Below, piece by piece: positions 1 to 5,177 of a stretch of 10,864 nucleotides of DNA; positions within the stretch are counted from its first letter, which is position 1, and each line of letters opens with the position of its first letter. The notes under the pieces are model-generated. The model was not told where the DNA came from. It saw only the letters and a list, made by a program, of their open reading frames with translations, and made no database searches. The position numbers and the translations under genes were made by a program. Source of the DNA: Pseudomonadota bacterium (lineage in GTDB: Bacteria; Pseudomonadota; Alphaproteobacteria; Rhizobiales; Xanthobacteraceae); the NCBI GenBank assembly GCA_023387555.1, contig JAEWHY010000448.1, positions 1 to 10,864 on the forward strand, written 5' to 3'.

Positions 1-106
1 TCGTGAAGAGCTGCGCGCCGCATTTTTTCGAGGTTCGTTGGGGCAAACGCGCCGGGCGATGAACGCGATGTGAACGCGTTGTTGGCGTTTACGGGCCGCG
101 AGCGCG

Positions 107-649
107 TTACGCTGCAATCAGCGATTGGACCGCGGCCACGCAGACATCATGCGCGCCGGTGTCGGCGGCGATCCGGTGATGCAGCACATCGAGTTCGATG
201 GTTCTGATCGCGCCGGTGAAGTCCTGCGCCGCATGCAGCCGGCCGTGCCCGATCGGGTTCAGCCAGTTGGTGGAGCGGAAGCAGATCGCATCGCGCACAT
301 TGCCGCCGAGCGGCGGGCAGGCGAAGGCGCCGAGCGAACTGTAGCCGGGCGCCGGCTCGAAGGCGATCATCAGGTCCCAGATGACATCGCGGGCCCGGGC
401 GGCCATGCGCGTGATGGCGTAGACACCCATCGAATGACCGATGCAGACCTTGAGCGCCGACGGATGGGCGCGCGCATCGGCCGCGACCTTGCTTTGCGAC
501 AGCCAGTTGGCATGGGTCGGGGCCACCGTGACGCCGGGGAGCGCGCCGAGCTTGCGGCCGAGCACATCGATGCCGCGCGAATAGCCGACGCCGCGCGGGA
601 AGGGCGCACCGATATAGCCGTACCAGGAATAGACGCGGACAGGACGCAT
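107..649 (-). CDS. alpha/beta-hydrolase-like hypothetical protein
   Basis: This encodes 180 residues from the ATG at 649. A GTG at 688 would add 13 residues, but neither start has a clear Shine-Dalgarno sequence. I prefer 649 because the protein-like strand 'RPVRVYSWYGYIGAPFPRG' begins directly after it. A nucleophile-elbow motif GHSMG lies at residues 71-75 (Ser73), preceded by a hydrophobic strand (LKVCI), as in serine hydrolases. A candidate catalytic His sits near the C-terminus (DVLHH, residues 154-158), and the acid may be an Asp or Glu in 'LMIAFEPAPG'. There is no signal peptide, and the protein is shorter than a full alpha/beta hydrolase (about 250-300 residues), so it is a minimal or lipase-like version. 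The substrate is unknown. It stands alone and is divergent from the SnoaL-like gene at 785. The long plus-strand frame across it is a shadow. I am fairly sure it is a gene and much less sure that it is an active enzyme. Confidence 0.72.
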   Translation of the reverse strand: MRPVRVYSWYGYIGAPFPRGVGYSRGIDVLGRKLGALPGVTVAPTHANWLSQSKVAADARAHPSALKVCIGHSMGVYAITRMAARARDVIWDLMIAFEPAPGYSSLGAFACPPLGGNVRDAICFRSTNWLNPIGHGRLHAAQDFTGAIRTIELDVLHHRIAADTGAHDVCVAAVQSLIAA

Positions 650-784
650 GCGCGACGGGAGGGGACCTGCAATCGGACGATGGTACACGGATTTCGCAGG
701 TTCGCCACAGGCATGACACCATCGGATCGCCGCCGATCTCGCCTCCGCACGTCGTCCCCGTTATCATCGGCCGTGACCGCGATA

Positions 785-1228
785 ATGCCCCAGATCGTTT
801 CCGACAGTGCGCAGGCCGATCTCAATGCGCGGCTGATCGTGCGCTTCTTCCGGGAGGTGCTCATGACCGGCGACGCCGCGCGCGCCGGTGGCTTTCTGGC
901 GGAGGACTTCATCGATCACGATGCCGCGCCAAGTCTGTCGGCGGGCGCCGACGCCGTGATCCAGAAGCTCGCGGTGTGGTGGCATGCCTTTCCGGACGGG
1001 CAATTCGCGCTCGAGACCGTGATCGCGGCGGGCGATCTCGTGGCGGCGCGTTCGACCTTCACCGGCACGCACTTGGGGCCGTTCGGTCCGATCGCGCCAG
1101 CGGGGCGGCGCGTCAGCGTAAGCTTCTCCGACTGGTATCGCGTCGGCGGCGGCAGGATCGTCGCGCATTGGCACAATTTCGACGAGGCCGGATTGATGCG
1201 GCAGCTTGGCGCTAGTGCCGCCAGGTGA
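785..1228 (+). CDS. SnoaL-like polyketide cyclase / ester cyclase family protein
   Basis: This encodes 147 residues from the ATG at 785 (MPQIVSDSAQADLNARL). The frame stays open far upstream, but that part is antisense to the neighbouring minus-strand gene. An in-frame ATG at 713 would add an Arg/Ser-rich stretch unlike the family. The pattern is that of the SnoaL-like NTF2-fold family: a helix 'LIVRFFREVLMTGDA', then 'FLAEDFIDHD', a central 'WWHAFPDGQFALETVIAAGDLVAARSTFTGTH', the segment 'GPFGPIAPAGRRVSV', and a C-terminal 'GGRIVAHWHNFDEAGLMRQLG'. Family members fold as a cone-shaped alpha+beta barrel. Some cyclise polyketides, but most of these stand-alone bacterial members have no known substrate. 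It is cytoplasmic, with no signal peptide. Its last 17 bases overlap the 3' end of the convergent 44-residue gene. No ribosome-binding site is clear. Confidence 0.8.
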   Translation: MPQIVSDSAQADLNARLIVRFFREVLMTGDAARAGGFLAEDFIDHDAAPSLSAGADAVIQKLAVWWHAFPDGQFALETVIAAGDLVAARSTFTGTHLGPFGPIAPAGRRVSVSFSDWYRVGGGRIVAHWHNFDEAGLMRQLGASAAR

Positions 1229-1346
1229 CATTCGTCATGTGCTTGACCATCGAGGTGACGCCGGTGCGGAAGCGTCCGCCGTACATTGCGTGGTCAAAGG
1301 CCGCGACGACCAGCGCGGCGACAAGCATTCCAGCAACCAGTCGCAT
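1212..1346 (-). CDS. 44-residue single-pass membrane protein, hypothetical
   Basis: A short minus-strand gene begins at the ATG at 1346 and ends with TAG at 1212-1214. A purine-rich ribosome-binding site (GAGGGA on the minus strand, about 1354-1359) lies some 8 bases upstream and supports this start over the much longer open frame reaching 1718. The product starts MRLVAGMLVAALVVAAFDHA, an N-terminal hydrophobic segment (about residues 3-17) that could be an uncleaved anchor or signal sequence. A short, basic, Gly/Arg-containing tail follows, ending in WRH. Small proteins with this layout occur, as far as I recall, in Bradyrhizobium relatives, and their function is unknown. The gene is convergent with the SnoaL-like gene and overlaps it by 17 bases (1212-1228). 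Confidence 0.6.
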   Translation of the reverse strand: MRLVAGMLVAALVVAAFDHAMYGGRFRTGVTSMVKHMTNVTWRH

Positions 1347-1614
1347 GGGAGCAATCCCTCTGCCTGCAGTCGCCTTCCAGCGCGGATGATGGGTATCCGC
1401 CACATCGATGTTGCAAAGCGGCGGCGCATCCCGGCGCGCAAGCGGAACGAATCGACATTCGGATTTGAGCATGTCTGCGGCCGCGCGGCACGCGCCGGTT
1501 GCAGGTGTGTTCAAGGATCGGTTGCGCGTTCCGAAGAAAGTCCGGGGCATCGCAAATTTTGCACGCGGAAGGCGGCGGTGGGGTGCGAGCCGGGTTCGCG
1601 GTCGCGACAGCGCG
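1347..1614. other. non-coding stretch, nothing recognised
   Basis: About 270 bases upstream of the 44-residue gene. Open frames exist on both strands, but they have Arg/Ala-rich translations, no family resemblance and no ribosome-binding sites. The promoter of the minus-strand small gene should lie here, but I could not pick out a convincing -35/-10 pair. Confidence 0.4.
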
Positions 1615-2060
1615 TGCCTCATCGCCCCTGTTGTTTGCGGCGCGGGGACGCCGGAGGCGAACAGGCGAGGGGAATGATGCGCCGTGAAGCGCAGGGCATT
1701 CCTGAATACGCCGCACACTGTTGCCAGCGCACGGCCGCCTCACGGCGCATCACCCGCGTCGGGCCTGTGGCCTTCCGCAGGCTTCTTTTGGCGGCGTTCT
1801 GGTGCGACACCGGAGGCATCGCACTGACCCCGGACCCGCGTTTGCGTACCCCGGTCACTGTGACCGGGGCCGTACAGCGAGCTCCTCGCGCACGGGTCGT
1901 AGTGCCCGTAGAGCGGGGTTCCGAGGCCTCCCGGGAGCATGCGTGACGAACGCACACCCGCAGGCGCCGCACCCCGCTCCATCAACTGGCGTCACCGGTT
2001 GACGCCCCTCGTTGAGCGAGGCGGGTGCGTATATGGACTATATTCCTATAAATGTCAAGT
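1615..2060. repeat. hairpin-rich structured element, candidate non-coding repeat or RNA
   Basis: No believable gene is present, but perfect or near-perfect stems follow one another. CCTGTT 1627-1632 pairs with AACAGG 1660-1665, with an inner GGCG/CGCC. GCCTGTGG 1763-1770 pairs with CCGCAGGC 1775-1782. GTGCGA 1802-1807 pairs with TCGCAC 1819-1824. CCCCGGTCAC 1849-1858 pairs with GTGACCGGGG 1860-1869 around one base. ACGGG 1892-1896 pairs with CCCGT 1905-1909. GAGCGGGGT 1911-1919 pairs with ACCCCGCTC 1971-1979. TGCGT 1940-1944 pairs with ACGCA 1950-1954. GGCGTCA 1988-1994 pairs with TGACGCC 2000-2006, and CCTCG 2007-2011 with CGAGG 2017-2021. An A/T-rich tail (TATATGGACTATATTCCTAT) closes it at about 2030-2049. 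From memory, similar sequence recurs between genes in Bradyrhizobium; that is unverified. Boundaries are approximate and the strand is unknown. Confidence 0.5.
1763..1789 (+). terminator. terminator-like hairpin with short T-rich tail inside the structured element
   Basis: An 8-bp stem (GCCTGTGG/CCGCAGGC, one G-U pair as RNA) with a 4-base loop is followed directly by TTCTTTT. On the plus strand this has the form of an intrinsic terminator or attenuator. No plus-strand gene ends just upstream, so it may instead be one stem of the larger structured element. Confidence 0.3.
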
Positions 2061-2093
2061 GGGCGAGCTGTCGTGTCATGGGACATGAGGGAG

Positions 2094-2251
2094 TGCAACC
2101 TCGTAGGATGGGTTGAGCGCAAAGCAACCCATCGATTCGTCGCGGCCGGGTGCGTAAGCCTTGGCCGCAAGTCGTCGCAAATGCGGATAGCAGGTGGCGG
2201 AGATTTTGTTTCGGCAACGTGATGGGTTTCGCTGCGCTCAACCCATCCTAC
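2094..2251. repeat. palindrome-ended repeat element, copy 1 (upstream of hicBA)
   Basis: A roughly 158-bp unit. It begins with tgcaacctc and has 31-bp inverted ends at 2103-2133 and 2221-2251, starting gtaggatgggttgagcgc and matching at all but three positions. Each end is itself a hairpin (gatgggtt/aacccatc). The interior shares gcgtaagccttgg, caagtcgtcgc, atgcgga and ggtggcggagattttgttt with copy 2 at 2843-2997, in the same orientation. No transposase is encoded, so it is MITE-like or a BIME-type unit. Confidence 0.82.
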
Positions 2252-2306
2252 AGACTACAGACGGCACGCAGTAGGCCGCCTGAGCGCCGCCGCGCGGTCC
2301 GTCTGT

Positions 2307-2337
2307 CTGGATTCCCGCCTTCGCGGAAATGAGCGGA
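2307..2337. repeat. REP-type palindrome fragment directly upstream of hicB
   Basis: ctggattcccgccttcgcgg followed by aaatgagcgg, with a CCGC/GCGG hairpin. It is almost the same as 3426-3457. It ends 18 bases before the hicB start codon, so it lies inside the likely promoter and leader region. Confidence 0.65.
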
Positions 2338-2355
2338 GTGTGGTAAACTGGGCTT

Positions 2356-2598
2356 ATGACAGAGCCGGACCAGCGAACCTTTGCAGTGGTGCTCGAACCG
2401 GAAGCAGACGGCGGCTTCACCGTGCGCGTCCCGGTCTTTCCGGAGATCGTGACCTACGGCAAGGACGAGCGCGAGGCACTTGAGATGGCTGAGGACGCCA
2501 TTCGTCTCGTGATCGAGGATGCCGCCGCGCGCGGCGAACAGATCCCGGGAAGCGAGCCGCCGCGCATCCGACAGGTCACGGTCACGCTGGCCGCATGA
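2356..2598 (+). CDS. hicB: HicB-family antitoxin
   Basis: An 80-residue protein and the antitoxin of a type II toxin-antitoxin pair; it is expected to bind and block the HicA ribonuclease encoded next. The HicB partial RNase-H-like fold is visible as 'FAVVLEPEADGGFTVRVPVFPEIVTYGKDEREALEMAEDAI' (about residues 9-49): strand, Gly-rich turn, strand, then the 'G.. .EAL..A..AI' helix. The usual 'LPGC' is replaced by 'FPEIV'. At 80 residues it lacks the C-terminal helix-turn-helix or ribbon-helix-helix domain of longer HicB proteins, so direct DNA binding for autoregulation is doubtful. Its stop overlaps the hicA start by 4 bases (ATGA, 2595-2598), which suggests translational coupling. The gene order is antitoxin first. 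The leader is weak, with no strong Shine-Dalgarno, and carries a REP palindrome ending 18 bases before the ATG. Confidence 0.88.
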   Translation: MTEPDQRTFAVVLEPEADGGFTVRVPVFPEIVTYGKDEREALEMAEDAIRLVIEDAAARGEQIPGSEPPRIRQVTVTLAA

Positions 2599-2822
2599 CG
2601 GGGCTGCCGGTCGTCACCGCGCGCGAGACCATTCGCGCGCTGGAACGCGCCGGATTCGTTATCTCCCGCCAGTCAGGCAGCCATTGCCGGCTCATTCACG
2701 CTGGCGATCCCGCGCGCAAGGTGACGGTGCCGGTTCATGCCGGCGATCTGAAGCCCGGCACGCTGCGTGCGATCATCGCGCAGGCCGGCCTGACGGTGGC
2801 GGAGTTCGTTGCGCTTCTGTGA
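2595..2822 (+). CDS. hicA: HicA-family mRNA interferase toxin
   Basis: A 75-residue toxin of a HicBA system. HicA proteins have a small double-stranded-RNA-binding-like fold and cut mRNA, and so inhibit translation until bound by HicB. The conserved order is clear: an N-terminal helix 'TARETIRALERAGFV' (8-22), the catalytic segment 'SRQSGSH' with His30, the strand pair 'RKVTVPVHAGD', then 'LKPGTLRAIIAQAGLTVAEF' (about 53-72), the family's standard ending. The length is typical. It overlaps hicB by 4 bases and has no separate ribosome-binding site, so its translation probably depends on that of hicB. The pair sits between two copies of a palindrome-ended repeat (2094-2251 and 2843-2997). The key residues are present, so I expect an active toxin. 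Confidence 0.92.
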   Translation: MTGLPVVTARETIRALERAGFVISRQSGSHCRLIHAGDPARKVTVPVHAGDLKPGTLRAIIAQAGLTVAEFVALL

Positions 2823-2842
2823 GGCGCGGGCGGAATGCGGGA

Positions 2843-2997
2843 TGCAACCTCGTAGGATGGGTTGAGCGCAGCGAAACCCATCGATCCGTCGGGGCTGGGG
2901 CGTAAGCCTTGGGCAAGTCGTCGCCTATGCGGAAAGCGGGTGGCGGAGATTTTGTTTCCGCAGCGTGATGGGTTTCGCTGCGCTCAACCCATCCTAC
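2843..2997. repeat. palindrome-ended repeat element, copy 2 (downstream of hicBA)
   Basis: A roughly 155-bp unit in the same orientation as copy 1. It begins with the same tgcaacctc, and its 31-bp inverted ends at 2852-2882 and 2967-2997 are perfectly complementary. The interior is close to copy 1, with a few small indels. It starts 20 bases after the hicA stop codon. Confidence 0.85.
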
Positions 2998-3033
2998 GGA
3001 GCGTCGCGCCGTGGCGATGAGCGTTGCGTAACC

Positions 3034-3213
3034 CTACGCACGTTTGTCCTTCCCATCGCCCTTCGTCAGCGCGATCACCGCAACCACGAACACGATCAGG
3101 AACAGCGCCACCGTGGCCTGCACGATGCCGAAATTCGGCGCGTCCTTGGCGACGAACCATCCGGCGATGACACCCGACGGGATGAGGATCAACCGGATGA
3201 GCCAGCTCAGCAT
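3034..3213 (-). CDS. 59-residue two-helix membrane protein, hypothetical
   Basis: The minus-strand frame from the ATG at 3213 to TAG at 3034-3036 encodes 59 residues. A ribosome-binding site (GAGG, 7 bases upstream on the minus strand) fixes the start. The product begins MLSWLIRLILIPSGVIAGWF (first hydrophobic helix, about residues 4-20), continues with a short polar loop 'VAKDAPNFG', then a second hydrophobic stretch 'VALFLIVFVVAVIAL' (about 35-49) and a charged Lys/Asp tail 'TKGDGKDKRA'. This is a convincing small inner-membrane protein. I recall similar short proteins in Bradyrhizobium and relatives, without known function. It lies just beyond the right-hand repeat that flanks hicBA. The Arg/His-rich translations in the other frames of this stretch are shadows. 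Confidence 0.72.
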   Translation of the reverse strand: MLSWLIRLILIPSGVIAGWFVAKDAPNFGIVQATVALFLIVFVVAVIALTKGDGKDKRA

Positions 3214-3292
3214 GGACGGACCTCATTGGCGCGCGCGGGGCGAGTCAGCGTGTCGAGCGTAGCGCGCGGCGCGGGGAAGCGGAATGCAGTTG

Positions 3293-3330
3293 GATGCATC
3301 CCGGATATCGCTTCGCTCATCCGGGCTACG
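3293..3330. repeat. REP palindrome ('cccggat ... atccggg' type)
   Basis: A stem CCCGGAT 3300-3306 pairs with ATCCGGG 3319-3325, with atcgcttcgctc between, followed by ctacg. Related units are at 3848-3875 and 3879-3916. Confidence 0.65.
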
Positions 3331-3368
3331 CTTGGTCGGTCCCGTTCGTCCGGCGAAAGATCGCTGCC

Positions 3369-3457
3369 GTTCGTCCCCGCGAAAGCGGGGACCCAGCGCC
3401 GACATCATGGCGTCGATGGACCTTTCTGGATTCCCGCCTTCGCGGGAATGAGCGGGG
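3369..3457. repeat. BIME: two REP hairpins
   Basis: The first hairpin is GTCCCCGC 3373-3380 and GCGGGGAC 3385-3392 with a GAAA loop. The second is ctggattcccgccttcgcgg at 3426-3445, continuing gaatgagcgggg to 3457. The two are separated by about 33 bases. The second repeats the sequence found just upstream of hicB. Confidence 0.7.
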
Positions 3458-3592
3458 ATGATGGACTGGCGTCATGAGAAAGACGATGGTTTCCGGTATG
3501 AATGCAGTGTTTTAGCCGCATGAGGGACCCGAAACGCTATCTTGAAGGCGGACGCGGGTGGCTGTCGACGGGGGCGCTGTTACAGCAGCATT

Positions 3593-3700
3593 CGTCATTG
3601 CAAGGAGCGAAGCGACGGAGCAATCTCTATGCCGCAATGACGACTACGATTGATCGCTTGATGGATTGCTTCGTCGCGCGGTGCGCTCCTCGCAATGACG
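3593..3700. repeat. inverted repeat pair ('cgtcattgcaaggagcgaagcgac' type)
   Basis: The left arm at 3593-3625 (cgtcattgcaaggagcgaag...caatc) is complementary, with small gaps, to the right arm at 3664-3700 (gattgcttcgtcgcg...cgcaatgacg). A third short copy, gccgcaatgacg, lies between them at about 3631-3642. Confidence 0.65.
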
Positions 3701-3847
3701 GGACGATGCGGACGGACTTCGACCACAACTCTGTAGCGCTTTGCGAAGGCGACGGGGCACAGGTGAAGATCAGTTTCGAGCTGGTACGGAAGAATCGCAG
3801 GGTAGGTCGGGCGAAGCCGTGACCTGCCACTCTTGCGTTGGCTTGAC

Positions 3848-3916
3848 GGCGGATTACGCTTCGCTCATTCGCCTAGCGGATGGCGCCGGATTGCGCTTCG
3901 CTCCGTCCGGGCTACG
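3848..3916. repeat. two tandem REP units
   Basis: ggcggattacgcttcgctc followed by attcgccta (3848-3875), then gccggattgcgcttcgctcc followed by gtccgggctacg (within 3879-3916). Both share the core ggatt-cgcttcgctc and fold as hairpins. They end about 65 bases before the start codon at 3982. Confidence 0.6.
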
Positions 3917-3981
3917 GTTGCTGAGCCATCAATTTGTTTGAATGGCATTTTGTGCTCAACTTTCATTGAACAGGACGCCGC

Positions 3982-5046
3982 ATGTCTACAGCGAGGAGAA
4001 AAGGGACTACGCGCAGCCGCGACGGACAAAGGCCAAAATCGAACTCGCGACCCAGTCTTCCAAAAAGTTTTCTGGCCCTGACGAGCTATATGTCGGAGAT
4101 CGCGAAGGGCACAATGGGCCGACATACAATGTTCTCACTGTGCGTAAAGGCATCCGCTGCCAAGTGCTTCGAATTAAACTTGGCGATACCGCAGGCTACA
4201 AAATCGAAAAGCGCCTTCTTTTTGATGTCGTCGCTTCGAGGAGTCTGCGAGGACCTTATCGTATTGCGTTTCATCGGCAGAATGCCGTCTCGGGACCGAA
4301 ACAAATTGCTCAGTGCGCTTGCCAGCGCTGAAATCCGTATCCGAACAAAACGACAAGACGCGTTTTTTGCTGCCGTTAGGCCGCAACAACCTGTCCTGCG
4401 AATAAAGGACGTAGACATAGGTATCGCGCGCAGTGAGGCTGATGCCCGATCGATTTGGAGCAAACACGGTTGGCCAAATCTAAGCCGTGGCTCCATGCCC
4501 CCGATCAGACAGATCGCAGAAAAGCAGGGGTTGCACCAACTAGCCGTTCTCTATGACTACCTATATCGACTGACGTCGGCTGCAGTTCATTTCAACGTTC
4601 AGTCGCTTTTGCGCTCCGGTTGGGGAAAGCAGCCGAACGTGGTGTTTTCAACCAAGAATTTTGATGCCTATTCCGCGGCCTATTGCTCGTTGTACGGAGC
4701 CTTTTTGTTTTGCTTGTACTTTGAGTTCTTCGCATCAGTCTTGCGTGCCTCCCCGAAGACGCGCGTCATCGTGGACAACATTCGGGAGCAGGTTTTGCTT
4801 ACCCCTCGGTGGCCCGAAATGGTCACTTTCGAAGAGATGAACCAAACGCCCCCGAGAGGCGGAAATGTCTTGCAGGTATTGCTGACCACGTTTCAAGCCG
4901 CATCGCGAAGAAGGCTCATCTCAAGGGGCGTAAATTATGGAAACAGGCGAAGTGCGGAGCGACGACAGATCGTCCGCCTTCTGAAGGTTCTGAAACTGGA
5001 TGAGTTGGCTGCCGCACAACGCGAGCGGGCCAAACCAAAAAGCTGA
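3982..5046 (+). CDS. DUF5677-like protein, function unknown
   Basis: This encodes 354 residues. The ATG at 3982 has AGGA at 3972-3975, six bases upstream. After a basic, disordered N-terminus (residues 1-26) the protein is mainly helical. The segment 'FFLMSSLRGVCEDLIVLRFI' (79-98) and the downstream 'LAVLYDYLYRLTSAAVHFN' (187-205) match the Arg..Glu and 'YR.lS...H' layout I associate with DUF5677; this is recognition, not a search. R196 and H203 give an R-x6-H spacing like that of HEPN ribonucleases, but a HEPN link is only inference. A Tyr/Phe/Cys-rich helix at 228-252 could be a buried core helix or a membrane segment. The C-terminus is basic. Codon use is more A/T-rich than in neighbouring genes, and the gene sits next to a REP cluster, which suggests transfer. 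It stands alone. Confidence 0.68.
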   Translation: MSTARRKGTTRSRDGQRPKSNSRPSLPKSFLALTSYMSEIAKGTMGRHTMFSLCVKASAAKCFELNLAIPQATKSKSAFFLMSSLRGVCEDLIVLRFIGRMPSRDRNKLLSALASAEIRIRTKRQDAFFAAVRPQQPVLRIKDVDIGIARSEADARSIWSKHGWPNLSRGSMPPIRQIAEKQGLHQLAVLYDYLYRLTSAAVHFNVQSLLRSGWGKQPNVVFSTKNFDAYSAAYCSLYGAFLFCLYFEFFASVLRASPKTRVIVDNIREQVLLTPRWPEMVTFEEMNQTPPRGGNVLQVLLTTFQAASRRRLISRGVNYGNRRSAERRQIVRLLKVLKLDELAAAQRERAKPKS

Positions 5047-5177
5047 ATCTCGCGAACTCCACCCCTTCCTTCCCCTCCCACCCAAAACTCTCTAGAACCG
5101 TTCCGAACCGGCCCGGCCATGCCCGGCCGCCCTGAAATCGCTAGAGAAATCCGCTCAGAGATCGCCCCGAGACACCC

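Larger units (their letters stand above)
3230..3981. other. gene-free region filled with REP/BIME-type repeats
   Basis: About 750 bases with no credible gene. Open frames here, including 3502-3822, read through palindromic repeats and resemble no family. At least five repeat units of four kinds are present and listed separately. The last 60 bases before 3982 are A/T-rich and probably hold the promoter of the DUF5677-type gene, though I could not fix a -35/-10 pair. Confidence 0.6.

Noticed and set aside
3..62. A frame open from the left edge (…PHFFEVRWGKRAGR stop) as the 3' tail of an upstream gene
   Set aside because: Only 19 codons, not recognisable; equally compatible with chance.
125..1228. 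A 367-codon plus-strand frame
   Set aside because: Its first part is antisense to the hydrolase-like gene; only the part from 785 has family character, so it was trimmed.
1206..1972. Open frames on both strands (1206-1946 plus, 1619-1972 minus) as genes
   Set aside because: Arg/Pro/Ala-rich translations run through hairpin-rich sequence, with no ribosome-binding sites and no recognisable domain; one may appear as 'hypothetical protein' in databases only because the DNA element is repeated.
3502..3822. A 106-codon plus-strand frame
   Set aside because: It reads through the inverted repeat at 3593-3700; the last ~30 codons look more protein-like but are too short to support a gene or remnant.
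1763..3916. CRISPR array
   Set aside because: The repeats are few, of different kinds, palindromic and without regular spacers or cas genes.
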